Shown here one piece after another: positions 1 through 8,008 of a stretch of 40,897 nucleotides of DNA (position 1 is the first letter of the stretch; every line of letters starts with the position of its first letter). Origin of the DNA: FCB group bacterium (GTDB lineage: Bacteria; Fidelibacterota; Marinisomatia; SCGC-AAA003-L08; JACNLC01); the NCBI GenBank assembly GCA_013152375.1, contig JAADGM010000038.1:1-40897 (forward strand), read 5' to 3'. The notes under the pieces were generated by a model. It did not search any database. It saw only the letters and a list, made by a program, of their open reading frames with translations, and was not told where the DNA came from. Both the position numbers and the translations under genes were made by a program.

Positions 1-51
1 TTTGCGCCTGGGCGGCATTCACATCCGTCCAAAATGTTTATGGGGTAGTCT

Positions 52-119
52 GTGCCGCTCCGCCGGAGCTCAGGGGGCCTGAGTAGCTGCCGTTACAAAG
101 CTGCCGTCCCTCCGGGACT
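52..119. repeat. Direct repeat copy A (68 bp)
   Basis: This unit starts with GTGCCGCTCC and ends with GTCCCTCCGGGACT. It aligns along its length with copy B at 234-300. The last third, from CGTTACAAAGCT onward, is nearly identical in both copies. The tail contains the short palindrome AGTCCCGGAGGGACT when read on the minus strand. The word set resembles dispersed intergenic repeats known from Bacteroidetes/FCB genomes; that link is from memory, not a search. Confidence 0.65.
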
Positions 120-191
120 CCCCCTTCGTCCAACTTGCATCAGCCCCATTGGGGCGCAACCTCTGTAGAAATGCAATACACATCATCAAGC

Positions 192-252
192 AGCTCTGTA
201 GGAGCGATACCTTCATCCAGCCCGTGCAGAGCCGTGCCGCTCCTACGGAGCT
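192..252. repeat. Inverted repeat, 15-bp arms
   Basis: The left arm AGCTCTGTAGGAGCG (192-206) and the right arm CGCTCCTACGGAGCT (238-252) are reverse complements with one mismatch (T versus C) around a 31-nt loop. TGTAGAAA lies about 30 bp upstream at 163-170. GAGCTCTGTAGGAGCG-like and TGTAGAAA words are, as I recall, typical of an abundant dispersed repeat of Bacteroidetes-type genomes. No T-tract follows, so this is not a simple Rho-independent terminator. Confidence 0.6.
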
Positions 253-300
253 CTGGGGTTAGCCCAGCTCTCGTTACAAAGCTAGCGTCCCTCCGGGACT
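234..300. repeat. Direct repeat copy B (67 bp)
   Basis: This is the second copy of the unit at 52-119. It shares GTGCCGCTCC, CGGAGCTC, CGTTACAAAGCT and CGTCCCTCCGGGACT with copy A, and the differences fall in the middle. Its first 19 bases also form the right arm of the inverted repeat at 192-252, so the family has a composite structure. It ends 13 bp from the stop codon of the neighbouring gene. Confidence 0.65.
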
Positions 301-312
301 TTATCCCTTTGT

Positions 313-837
313 CTAATCTCTCGTTATGGAAGGATGATAGGGCCTCAACGCCCGGGGACTGCCTAAAATTTCTTTGAACAGAATCGCTTTTTGCAGGCTT
401 CCGGCGCTTTGCAGGTCATAGATCAATCCCGAGGCCACTGTTTCAGACGGCTCCTCGTAATAATGTGCGTCCCGGGTGAGATTGATATCTGTATGGTGAG
501 AGGGGCTTTTACCAGGGGTTTTTCGATCTGAAGCCATCGATTTTGGCTGGACCGGGACGGTCTGGACCGGAGACGGCTTTGAGAGTGGCATATCCTCCAC
601 ATCTTCCATGGAAAAGGCGGGCATCTCCATGGGGGTCGGTTTTTCTCCCCTGGCCGATTCTTCAAATTGTTTTCCCAGATCCCGTAGCAGCTGCGAAATC
701 CCGGAGGGTTTGCGAAGGGGGGGAGTCCCCCCCTTTTTGCGCCCCCTTTTTTGTTTTTTTGAACTGCCGAGAAAGCTGAGCACGACCCAGATGATCATCA
801 CCAGCAGGCCGATGTTCATGTCAGCGTATTGAATCAT
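313..837 (-). CDS. Small membrane-anchored protein of the nfeD-floA operon
   Basis: A 174-aa protein with one N-terminal hydrophobic segment (about residues 8-24), a Lys/Arg-rich stretch after it ([11 protein letters not shown]) and a long polar, Pro/Ser-rich linker. The last 30 residues form a more ordered block ([20 protein letters not shown]). This suggests an inner-membrane anchor with a cytosolic tail. Its ATG overlaps the floA stop as ATGA, so translation is probably coupled to floA and a shared function with the flotillin is likely. I do not recognise a named family. The terminal [15 protein letters not shown] block recurs, as I remember, in hypothetical proteins of FCB bacteria. The linker is probably disordered. 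Confidence 0.75.
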   Translation of the reverse strand: MIQYADMNIGLLVMIIWVVLSFLGSSKKQKRGRKKGGTPPLRKPSGISQLLRDLGKQFEESARGEKPTPMEMPAFSMEDVEDMPLSKPSPVQTVPVQPKSMASDRKTPGKSPSHHTDINLTRDAHYYEEPSETVASGLIYDLQSAGSLQKAILFKEILGSPRALRPYHPSITRD

Positions 838-1850
838 TGTATTTTAGGTTTATCTGACGAGCTGCCCTGATCTTTTTTACCACTGCCCGAGATGGATTCC
901 CTCATATTGGTATCGGACTGGATGTTTTTCATCGTGTAGTAATCCATGACCCCTAAATTGCCTTCGCGGAAGGCCTGCGCCATGGCAATCGGGACCTCTG
1001 CCTCGGCCTCTACGACCTTTGCGCGCATCTCTTCAACGCGGGCCCTCATTTCCTGCTCTGCGGCTACAGCCATGGCTCTGCGGCTCTCAGCCTTTGCCTG
1101 GGCAACTTTTTTATCGGCTTCAGCCTGGTCCGTCTCGAGCATGGCACCCACATTGCTGCCCACATCCACATCCGCTATGTCGATAGACAGGATGGCATAG
1201 GCCGTACCGGCGTCAAGCCCCTTGTTCAGGACGGTCTTGGAAATTTCGTCCGGATTCTCCAAAACATCTTTATACGAAGGGGCAGATCCGATGGCGGAGA
1301 CTATGCCCTCTCCCACTCTGGCAATTACGGTTTCATCCGTTGCGCCGCCAACTAACTGCGCAATATTGGTTCTCACCGTCACCCTGGCTTTTGCCATCAG
1401 TTGAATGCCATCTTTGGCGATAGCGGACACTTTACCCTCTGTGGGGCAATCAATTACTTTGGGATAAACGCTGGTTTGCACCGCCTCCTTAACATCACGC
1501 CCTGCAAGATCAATGGCTGTGGCGGTTTTGAAATCCAGCTCAATGTTGGCTTTATCAGCGGCGATGAGGGCATCCACGACTCTGGGGATACTTCCCGAAG
1601 CCAGATAATGCGTTTCCAGGTCCTCGGAAGAGACAAAATCGAGGCCTGCCCGATGGAGGTTGATGATCCCGTCCACAATAAGCTTGGGAGAGATTTTACG
1701 AAATCTCATGATGATCAGCTTGAGCATCCCGATTTTGCCCCAGCCTATTGAAACACCCGTTTGAAACCAGAGACCTACGGGTACGAAGTGGAGAAAAACG
1801 CCAATGGCGATGATAATTAAAATGGGTATTACGAACATAAATGCATCCAT
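834..1850 (-). CDS. floA: Flotillin-like protein FloA
   Basis: A 338-aa flotillin/SPFH-type scaffold of functional membrane microdomains. A hydrophobic hairpin segment (residues about 3-25) anchors it to the inner membrane. A short [15 protein letters not shown] region and the SPFH-like core follow (to about residue 240). The C-terminal third is a charged Ala/Glu/Lys/Arg coiled coil ([20 protein letters not shown]). Length and layout match Bacillus YqfA/FloA. GGGAG lies 6 nt before the ATG. It follows the NfeD protease gene, the classical partner, and overlaps the next gene by ATGA. FloA oligomers usually organise membrane complexes rather than catalyse a reaction. Confidence 0.93.
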   Translation of the reverse strand: MDAFMFVIPILIIIAIGVFLHFVPVGLWFQTGVSIGWGKIGMLKLIIMRFRKISPKLIVDGIINLHRAGLDFVSSEDLETHYLASGSIPRVVDALIAADKANIELDFKTATAIDLAGRDVKEAVQTSVYPKVIDCPTEGKVSAIAKDGIQLMAKARVTVRTNIAQLVGGATDETVIARVGEGIVSAIGSAPSYKDVLENPDEISKTVLNKGLDAGTAYAILSIDIADVDVGSNVGAMLETDQAEADKKVAQAKAESRRAMAVAAEQEMRARVEEMRAKVVEAEAEVPIAMAQAFREGNLGVMDYYTMKNIQSDTNMRESISGSGKKDQGSSSDKPKIQ

Positions 1851-1893
1851 GATGACTCCCTTGTTTTATTCTGTTAATAATTTCGTCTGAAAC

Positions 1894-3267
1894 TCAATCC
1901 GGCTTCTTCGCTTCACCACCGCGAACGGCTGTAACGATGAGCTGATTTTCATCAATTCCTTTAACTTCGATCTGAACACCCCTGACCAGGTACTCTCCCA
2001 TAGTCATAACCTGAAAGCGCTCACCGTTGATCTCCGCCGTGCCGGCCGGGCGCAGGTCGGATGTTGCAACGCCTGACTGCCCGATAAGTTTTTCATAACC
2101 TTGAGAAATACTGTAACCCTGGGATTTTTTCTGAGGTGTGTAGGGAACAGCCCGTTGGTAAAACCGGCTCCGGACCAGGAATTTGAAAAAGAAAACCCCG
2201 GCAATCACACCTCCGACGATGCCGATATTCAGTCCGTAAAGCGCTCCCCGGGTTTCTTCCGGTCCGGGATGTGCCCCCAGTAACATCTGATACATGCTCC
2301 ACAGGATCAGAAGTCCGCCGGCAATGCCGGTAATTCCGAAACCGGGGATGACGAAAATTTCCAGCAGCACCAGCAGCACACCGAAGGCCAGCAGGATAAT
2401 CTCAGAAATATCTGCCAGACCGACCAACAGGTGAGACCCAAAAAAGAGGGCCAGCAGCAACAGACCCGCCGCTCCGGGGAATCCAAAACCGGGTGATTTT
2501 ATTTCAAAAAGCAATCCCAGAAAACCCAGCGTCATGAGCAGGGGGGCTACAGTCGGACTGGTGAGAAAACGCACCAGTTTTTCAGACCAGGAAGAGCGCA
2601 TTTTAACCATGCGGGCTTCCGACTCACCGAGAAACAGCAGTAATTGATCGAGTGTTTCTATCTCCCGGTCTGCGATACCGAGCTCTAAGGCAGTTTTGGT
2701 GGAGAGTGTGATCAGTTTTCCACTTTTAAATCCCTCGATGTCGTCGGCCCTCAGGGTATCCCCATGTACACTGATCTGATAATCTATGGACAATTCTTCA
2801 TCTACCATGGCGGCTGCGATTTCTCGCGACCGGCCGTTAGCCTCCGCCGTCGAGGCCATCTCTTCCCGCATGTAAGAGATCACTTTTTCAGAGGTTTTCT
2901 TTCCGCTTTGATCCACTGCAGTGGCAGCTCCGATAGTGGCGCCGCTGGTCATATAAATGGAGTCGCAGGAGAGAGATATGAGCGAACCGGCTGATATGGC
3001 CCTGCGATTGATGAAGGCGATAGTCGGGACCTTACTGCTCAGGATAGCATCCTTAATGCGGGTAGCGGCATCCACCCGGCCGCCGAATGTATCCACGTCA
3101 AAAATGATGACCTTTGCATCATTCTCTTCAGCTTCAGATATCCCGCGCTCAATGAAATAGGGGAGTCCCATGTCAATATCGCCTTGCAGCGGAATGTAAT
3201 ATACGGGTTGCGTTCCTGAAACGAGGAGGGATATAAATAGAATTAAAGGGATAAACTTCTTTTTCAT
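1894..3267 (-). CDS. nfeD: NfeD-family membrane serine protease (ClpP-class)
   Basis: A 457-aa long-form NfeD protein. It has a signal/anchor segment (residues 1-18), a ClpP-like Ser-Lys protease domain (about 20-215), several membrane segments (about 245-370) and a C-terminal OB-fold NfeD domain (about 390-450, with SGVATSDLRPAGTAEINGE). The likely nucleophile is Ser92 in RRAISAGS, and a general-base Lys lies in SGKKTSEK near residue 124-128, by analogy with Pyrococcus PH1510. Known relatives cleave stomatin/flotillin-type partners, and floA is next in the operon, 43 nt downstream. No clear Shine-Dalgarno is seen; instead a small hairpin (ATAGCA..TGCTAT, 3269-3287) sits just before the ATG. 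Confidence 0.9.
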   Translation of the reverse strand: MKKKFIPLILFISLLVSGTQPVYYIPLQGDIDMGLPYFIERGISEAEENDAKVIIFDVDTFGGRVDAATRIKDAILSSKVPTIAFINRRAISAGSLISLSCDSIYMTSGATIGAATAVDQSGKKTSEKVISYMREEMASTAEANGRSREIAAAMVDEELSIDYQISVHGDTLRADDIEGFKSGKLITLSTKTALELGIADREIETLDQLLLFLGESEARMVKMRSSWSEKLVRFLTSPTVAPLLMTLGFLGLLFEIKSPGFGFPGAAGLLLLALFFGSHLLVGLADISEIILLAFGVLLVLLEIFVIPGFGITGIAGGLLILWSMYQMLLGAHPGPEETRGALYGLNIGIVGGVIAGVFFFKFLVRSRFYQRAVPYTPQKKSQGYSISQGYEKLIGQSGVATSDLRPAGTAEINGERFQVMTMGEYLVRGVQIEVKGIDENQLIVTAVRGGEAKKPD

Positions 3268-3268
3268 G

Positions 3269-3287
3269 ATAGCAAAATTACTGCTAT
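3269..3287 (-). promoter_or_regulatory. Short hairpin abutting the nfeD start
   Basis: On the minus strand ATAGCA and TGCTAT form a 6-bp stem with a 7-nt loop ending two bases before the nfeD ATG, where a ribosome-binding site is normally expected and none is visible. It might modulate initiation, but a stem this short can arise by chance. Confidence 0.2.
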
Positions 3288-3318
3288 ATACCCCTGGGAG
3301 ACAAATTAGTTCCGGTGT

Positions 3319-4395
3319 TCACTGGCCTGTGCCGGCGGCGTCATCGCTAAGCTCCCGACCGAAATATTTTTTTCGAAACCACAGTGAAACATTCACCAGG
3401 CCGATTAGCACAGGGACCTCCACCAGAGGGCCGATCACAGCGGCAAAGGCCTCGCCGGAGTTGATCCCGAAGACGGATACTGCAACCGCGATGGCCAGCT
3501 CAAAATTATTGCTGGCCGCAGTAAAGGAAAGCGTGGCGGACTTGGAATAGTCCGCACCGATTTTGCGGCTTAAAAAGAATGAGACTACGAACATAATTAC
3601 AAAGTAGAGGAACAGGGGTAATGCGATCCGAAGGACATCCAGCGGAATTTTTACGATAAATTCACCTTTCAGGGAAAACATCACGATAATCGTGAACAAG
3701 AGAGCGATCAGCGTAATGGGGCTTATCTTCGGAATGAACACTTTGTGATACCAATCCCTGTTTTTAATTTTAATGAGGGCAAAGCGAGTGATAATACCGG
3801 CTAAGAACGGAATTCCGAGATATATGGCGACACTTTCGGCAATTTGGCCGATACTCACATCCACAGTCGAGCCCTTAAGGCCAAACCAGGTTGGCAATAT
3901 AGTGATGAAGACATAGGCATAAACTGAGAAGAACAAAACCTGAAAAATCGAATTGAAGGCCACCAGGCCTGCGGCATATTCCGTATCCCCTTTGGCCAGT
4001 TCGTTCCAGACAATGACCATGGCAATGCAGCGTGCCAGGCCGATCATGATCAAACCAAACATATAATCAGGATATCCCCTGAGAAAGATTATGGCCAGTA
4101 CAAACATCAATATGGGACCGATGATCCAGTTTTGAACCAGAGAAAGCAGCAGAATTTTCCAATTGCGGAAAACCTGCCCCAGATCTTCATAGTGTACCTT
4201 TGCCAGGGGCGGGTACATCATCAGGATCAAGCCGATGGCAATGGGAATATTTGTCGTTCCAACTTGAAAGACATTCCAGAAATCAGCGATGCCGGGGAAA
4301 AAATATCCTGAGAATACGCCGATGAACATAGCCAGGAAAATCCAAAGGGTCAGAAAACGATCCAGGAAGGATAGGTTTTTACCGGGAGATGACAT
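3319..4395 (-). CDS. arsB: ACR3-type arsenite efflux permease
   Basis: An approximately 358-aa integral membrane protein of the ACR3 branch of the BART superfamily, with about ten hydrophobic segments. The signature [13 protein letters not shown] carries the conserved Cys used for As(III) transport, and [15 protein letters not shown] in the second half is the matching conserved helix. It expels arsenite (perhaps antimonite) from the cytoplasm using the proton motive force. The track starts at 4410, but AAGGA lies 5 nt before the internal ATG at 4395, which gives MSSPGKN and is preferred. It is last in the metal island; no arsC or arsR is visible nearby, so reduction and regulation must be encoded elsewhere. 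Confidence 0.92.
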   Translation of the reverse strand: MSSPGKNLSFLDRFLTLWIFLAMFIGVFSGYFFPGIADFWNVFQVGTTNIPIAIGLILMMYPPLAKVHYEDLGQVFRNWKILLLSLVQNWIIGPILMFVLAIIFLRGYPDYMFGLIMIGLARCIAMVIVWNELAKGDTEYAAGLVAFNSIFQVLFFSVYAYVFITILPTWFGLKGSTVDVSIGQIAESVAIYLGIPFLAGIITRFALIKIKNRDWYHKVFIPKISPITLIALLFTIIVMFSLKGEFIVKIPLDVLRIALPLFLYFVIMFVVSFFLSRKIGADYSKSATLSFTAASNNFELAIAVAVSVFGINSGEAFAAVIGPLVEVPVLIGLVNVSLWFRKKYFGRELSDDAAGTGQ

Positions 4396-4541
4396 ATTTG
4401 TCCTTATCATTAATTTATTGATTTAATATTTTTCCACATAACCGATAGATCAAAAACGAGATTTCACCAAACAGGCCCGGGATTCAGGGGTCTGCCAAAA
4501 TATTTAAACGATGGTACATCGAATTTATCCCCATGGGGTTG

Positions 4542-5132
4542 TCAGGTCAGCGATAAAATCGTAAAATACCTGTTCACCCTTCTCCTGTAATCTGAAAAAG
4601 TGTCCCCATGAACCGACTGGAGGTATTTTTCCTCTTCTTTTATCATGGCATGAAAAGTAAAGACAAGGGCCAGATACAGCACTATCAGGAGAATAGAGGG
4701 GAATATCAGACAATAACCGAAAATCAGAATGTCATAAGATAAAAAGTACGGGTTGCGGCTGAATCGGTAAATGCCGTCGGTTATTAAATCCGTTTTTTGG
4801 TCGTATTTGATCCCCACTCTCCATGAACTTTTCATTGCGGACAGCGCCAGCAGGCCTAAAATAAACCCGATGGTAACAAATAAGAATCCAGCCGCCTTGA
4901 CGGCTTTAAATGCGGATATATCAAGTTCAAGAATCCATTTTGGGTCGAGAACTGTTAAGCGCAAAAAAATGAGACTGTAAATTGACGTTGATAACAGCAC
5001 CGATATCGTCAACCTGACGGATTTCCCTTTAATCGATTTATTGGTTGATAGATATGTCTTAATATTTCGGGCAAAAAATGCCAGAATAAAAAATATCAGG
5101 ATGAGCCCTAAATATATATTTTTTGCATCCAT
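4542..5132 (-). CDS. ICMT/PEMT-like membrane methyltransferase family protein
   Basis: A 196-aa protein with about five membrane segments. The C-terminal half has the isoprenylcysteine carboxyl methyltransferase (ICMT/PEMT) pattern: LITDGIYRFSRNPYFLSY (about residues 116-133), then KEEEKYLQSVHGDTFSDYRRRV (split across about 167-188), the SAM-binding and active-site region of this fold. Bacterial members are SAM-dependent methyltransferases whose substrate is mostly unknown; prenylcysteine is not expected in bacteria. The gene sits between merTP and the arsenite pump on the same strand, 74 nt after merTP, so a role in metal tolerance is an inference from context. Its ribosome-binding site is weak. 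Confidence 0.8.
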   Translation of the reverse strand: MDAKNIYLGLILIFFILAFFARNIKTYLSTNKSIKGKSVRLTISVLLSTSIYSLIFLRLTVLDPKWILELDISAFKAVKAAGFLFVTIGFILGLLALSAMKSSWRVGIKYDQKTDLITDGIYRFSRNPYFLSYDILIFGYCLIFPSILLIVLYLALVFTFHAMIKEEEKYLQSVHGDTFSDYRRRVNRYFTILSLT

Positions 5133-5206
5133 CTAATAAAACTTATTCCCTGTTAGTTATTTTATGCGCTTTTAATAAATTTTTACAGCCGACAAGATCG
5201 TCCGGC

Positions 5207-5836
5207 CTAATTCACAGGAACATGTCCCGGGACTAATACCGATTTAATTGTGAATCCTTTCGATTTTATAACGCCTTCTATATCAGTTATATTTATTCTG
5301 GAATTATCAAACTTGATCACCGTAGTTCCCTTTTTAAAAGAAGTTTTAACGGCAATAATCCCATTTAACTGATTGACTGAATAGTTTATATTTTCTTCGC
5401 AGCCAGCACAGGATAACCCCTCAATGTAAAGTTCGATTGATTCAATATTTGCTTTTTCAACAATCATTATCGCTTTTTCCGTGACCTGATCGAATTGTTT
5501 CGGGAGATAAGAAATTGAGGTCATTACAACAACGAAAATCGCTACCAGCCAAACATAAAGTTTCGATTTTATGAATGATTTTTTCTCTGTATCACACCCT
5601 CCGGGGCACCGGCCTTCTTTTTGGGGTTTGTAAACCTGATAAAAAGCCAGACCTAAAGATAAAAACGATACGGTCAATAAATATGGCCTTAAAGTGCTCA
5701 ACCAGGAGAAATAAACAGAACTCCCACTCACTCCGGCCAAACCTGTCAAAAGTATTGGTCCCCAACAGCAGAGTTTTAAAGAAACCGCTGAGATGATGGC
5801 TGTTCCAACGGGGGTTGTCCTGCGAAAGTTTATCAT
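5207..5836 (-). CDS. merT: MerTP: mercuric-ion transporter MerT fused to MerP/HMA domain
   Basis: A 209-aa protein. The N-terminal MerT-like part (residues 1-120) has three membrane segments. It carries the vicinal pair LKLCCWGP in the first and a cytoplasmic pair (RCPGGC, about residues 77-82). The C-terminal heavy-metal-associated domain (about 135-200) has GLSCAGCEENI, the MerP-type CxxC. The fusion imports Hg(II) by handing it from the HMA domain to the membrane cysteines. GAGGT lies 6-7 nt before the ATG. Import is normally paired with MerA reductase, which is not visible here. Some Bacteroidetes carry the same MerTP next to a CDF protein; the real metal could be other than mercury. Confidence 0.9.
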   Translation of the reverse strand: MINFRRTTPVGTAIISAVSLKLCCWGPILLTGLAGVSGSSVYFSWLSTLRPYLLTVSFLSLGLAFYQVYKPQKEGRCPGGCDTEKKSFIKSKLYVWLVAIFVVVMTSISYLPKQFDQVTEKAIMIVEKANIESIELYIEGLSCAGCEENINYSVNQLNGIIAVKTSFKKGTTVIKFDNSRINITDIEGVIKSKGFTIKSVLVPGHVPVN

Positions 5837-5849
5837 TATTCAACCTCAC

Positions 5850-6026
5850 TTATAAATCCTGAACCGGGATGATGACCGGAATATTCCCATCCCTGGTTTT
5901 CGAAAAGCTGTGCATCTTATATTCCATCGAACCCGAAGGGTACACAGACTCTTGGATCCAATAATAACGGCCATTTACCTCAGTATGCCACAACCTGCAG
6001 ATTGCAGGGGGAATAGTTTTTCTCAT
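5850..6026 (-). CDS. 58-aa protein of unknown function, coupled to CDF transporter
   Basis: This ORF is below the cut-off of the supplied track. The ATG (6026-6024) overlaps the TGA of the upstream CDF gene as ATGA, and the TAA (5850-5852) lies 13 nt before the merTP start. The product begins MRKTIPPAICRLWHTEVN and ends PVIIPVQDL. It has one Cys, many aromatic residues and no membrane segment. Codon choice looks like that of the neighbours. I recognise no family. The exact ATGA junction on one side and the tight fit on the other argue that it is translated. A chance ORF in a 186-nt gap cannot be excluded. Confidence 0.55.
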   Translation of the reverse strand: MRKTIPPAICRLWHTEVNGRYYWIQESVYPSGSMEYKMHSFSKTRDGNIPVIIPVQDL

Positions 6027-6817
6027 TTGCCAAGTTTTAAGATTTTTAACGCACCCTGGATTACGAACAAAAATACGATTGTACCCACAATCAGATCAGG
6101 GCGGTTGGAGTCAAGCCAGTGCACAAGCAGTCCGGCTGTGATCACACCCAAATTGATAATCACATCATTTGAGGTGAAAACCAAACTGGCTTTAATGTGA
6201 GCTTCTGCTTTGCTTTTAGATTTTTGCATCAGATACAGGCAAATTCCGTTCGCTATCAGGGCTAAAACAGAAACGATTATCATGGTTGAAAAATCCGGAA
6301 TTCTTTCCACTCCGAAAAACCGCCTAATGACTTCTGCAAATCCGATTACTGCCAATATTATTTGAAAATATCCGGCCAGTCTGGCAACCCTTTTCTTTAG
6401 CAGCAGAGTTCCGCCGACTGCAAAAAGACTGATCCCGTAAACGAAAGAGTCTGCCAGCATATCCAGGCTGTCGGCAATCAGCCCCATCGATTTTGCAACC
6501 AACCCGGTTGTTATTTCTATCAGAAAAAAAGCGAAATTAATTATAAGAACGGTCCAAAGCAGTTTTTGCTGATTTTTGTTTTCTGTCGTTTCAGCTGCTT
6601 CAACCTCTTCGGTGATCAATTTTTTTCCGCCAAGATTCAGCTCAAGAATGGAATGTTCAATTTGTTCAATTTGTCCGCTGTGCAAGATTATCAGTTTCCG
6701 GTCAGGAATATCAAATTCTAGGCCATGAATACTTGCAATACCCTCCAACTTGAGGCGGATTAAATGCTCTTCAGCCGGGCAGTCCATTTTTGTAATTTCA
6801 AAGGTTGTCTTGTGCAT
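6023..6817 (-). CDS. CDF-family cation transporter with N-terminal HMA-like domain
   Basis: A 264-aa protein. Residues 1-65 form an HMA-like ferredoxin fold with the variant motif KMDCPAEEHLIRLKL, which has one Cys in place of CxxC. A cation-diffusion-facilitator membrane domain with six helices follows. The intramembrane site is ADSLDMLADS in helix 2 and TSNDVIINLG in helix 5. Family members export divalent cations such as Zn, Co or Cd by proton antiport. Proteins with the MDCPxEE head occur, as I recall, beside merTP in Bacteroidetes. It is first in the island. An AGGAGG lies 32 nt upstream of the ATG, oddly far, with no start codon at the normal spacing. Confidence 0.85.
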   Translation of the reverse strand: MHKTTFEITKMDCPAEEHLIRLKLEGIASIHGLEFDIPDRKLIILHSGQIEQIEHSILELNLGGKKLITEEVEAAETTENKNQQKLLWTVLIINFAFFLIEITTGLVAKSMGLIADSLDMLADSFVYGISLFAVGGTLLLKKRVARLAGYFQIILAVIGFAEVIRRFFGVERIPDFSTMIIVSVLALIANGICLYLMQKSKSKAEAHIKASLVFTSNDVIINLGVITAGLLVHWLDSNRPDLIVGTIVFLFVIQGALKILKLGK

Positions 6818-7135
6818 GCTTTTTTGCGATTTCAGTGCGTTAAGGGAAACCTCCTGAAATCAGAAATTCATCTGTATCGTATAATCTATCATTTTACGGT
6901 TACTAAAATAAGTACCGGAATCCTCCAAGAAATTACCTCTGTCAGCGAACGTGAACAAATGATACATTTGCTTTGTTGACTCATCAAGAGGAACAAAATT
7001 AATCAGCTGCCATGATTTTCGCAGGGGCAAAATCGCCACGATCCGGAAAACCACCCCCGTGCTTCCAATAAAAAATTAACTCAAAACGTGTTGCGGGATA
7101 ACGGTAAATTTAACCTTTAGAAAAAATCTTATAGA
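6818..7135. other. Divergent intergenic region, possible gene remnant
   Basis: These 318 bases lie between the CDF gene (-) and lpxL (+) and should hold both promoters, although no clear -35/-10 pair is seen. The minus strand carries an open frame (about 7075-6860) whose product ends DYTIQMNF, with the terminal Phe and alternating pattern of a last outer-membrane beta strand. It lacks an ATG start and may be the 3' end of a lost beta-barrel gene of the metal island. The lpxL start has only a weak ribosome-binding site. Confidence 0.35.
6850..6855 (-). promoter_or_regulatory. Perfect AGGAGG with no start codon at normal spacing
   Basis: On the minus strand AGGAGG is followed by TTTCCCTTAACGCACTG, which has no ATG, GTG or TTG within 15 nt. 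The annotated CDF start lies 32 nt further on. Either it is a fossil of a decayed start or it belongs to the broken frame described in this intergenic region. Confidence 0.3.
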
Positions 7136-8008
7136 ATGAAACTTAATTTCAGAGAAGAACTCACCTTTGTCCTTCTGCACCTCATAAGCAGGTTCATCGG
7201 GTTATTACCACGGCGGGCAGGGCTGGCTCTGGGAAGTGCCCTGGGGAGACTGGTTTGGCATATTATCCCCTTGCGGCAGGAGACCAGCCTAAAAAATCTT
7301 GCCATTGCTTTCCCCGGGAACAGCTTGGAGGAGAACCGGAAACTTCTGAAAAAAACCTATAAACATTTTGGCAAAGCACTTATCGATATGATGCGCATTC
7401 CCCGGATCACCTTAAAATCACTTCCTGAAATTATAAGATTTAAGGACGGAGGGTTAGAACTGCTCAGAAAAGAGGGGAAAGGGATCATCCTGTCCGGACA
7501 TCTGGGAAACTGGGAGATGATTCTGCCTGCCATGGGGCTGAATAAGTTACCCTTTACAGGAGTTGCCCTGGTCCAGAAAAACCGCGGTTCCAGTGAATTC
7601 TTCAGATGGCTTCGAGAATGCACAGGTACAAAAATCCTATTCAAACGCAAAGATTCAACCCGGCAGATGGTTGAAGTTTTAAGGGATGGCTTTCTGGGAT
7701 TGGCCAGTGACCAGTACGCCGGTAAAAACGGTATTAAAATCGATTTCTTCGGCCGGGAAACCTCTGCACCGGCAGGTGCGGCAGCCTTCCATCTGAAAAC
7801 CGGAGCGACGGTTTTCTTTATGGTTTGTATTCTTCAGTCTGATGCGACCTATGAGATTGACGTAAAAAAAATGGTTTTTAAGGATCTTCCGGAGGACCAA
7901 TCCCAGGCGATCATGGAGATCAACAGCGCTTATCATCGGGAGCTTGAAGCGGCAATCCTCAGGCACCCCGAACAGTATTTCTGGTTTCATCGCAAGTGGA
8001 GGAACTGA
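7136..8008 (+). CDS. lpxL: Lipid A lauroyl/myristoyl-type acyltransferase
   Basis: A 290-aa LpxL/HtrB-family enzyme that transfers an acyl chain from acyl-ACP onto Kdo-lipid A at the inner face of the inner membrane. The HX4E catalytic motif is SGHLGNWE (about residues 122-129). A later conserved region is LASDQYAGKNG, and the protein ends with PEQYFWFHRKWRN, typical of the family. A hydrophobic N-terminus gives membrane association. It opens a tightly packed plus-strand operon: its TGA overlaps the ATG of tsaC (TGATG). Which acyl chain it adds cannot be told; a single paralogue is visible here. Confidence 0.93.
   Translation: MKLNFREELTFVLLHLISRFIGLLPRRAGLALGSALGRLVWHIIPLRQETSLKNLAIAFPGNSLEENRKLLKKTYKHFGKALIDMMRIPRITLKSLPEIIRFKDGGLELLRKEGKGIILSGHLGNWEMILPAMGLNKLPFTGVALVQKNRGSSEFFRWLRECTGTKILFKRKDSTRQMVEVLRDGFLGLASDQYAGKNGIKIDFFGRETSAPAGAAAFHLKTGATVFFMVCILQSDATYEIDVKKMVFKDLPEDQSQAIMEINSAYHRELEAAILRHPEQYFWFHRKWRN

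Larger units (their letters stand above)
1..312. other. Gene-free repeat-containing stretch
   Basis: No convincing gene is seen in these 312 bases. The 80-aa plus-strand ORF of the track runs through repeat sequence, is rich in Ser/Pro and has no recognisable domain. The stretch holds two imperfect direct copies of a 67-68 bp unit and an inverted repeat, listed separately. It lies directly downstream of the stop codon of the minus-strand operon 313-3267, the usual place for dispersed intergenic repeats. Confidence 0.6.

Noticed and set aside
135-377. 80-aa plus-strand ORF
   Set aside because: It runs through the repeat patch and into the antisense of the 174-aa gene; no domain and no ribosome-binding site.
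4525-4713. 62-aa minus-strand ORF at the end of the ICMT-like gene
   Set aside because: Alternative frame overlapping the conserved C-terminal motif region; considered as a sign of a frameshift but the main frame is complete to its natural end.
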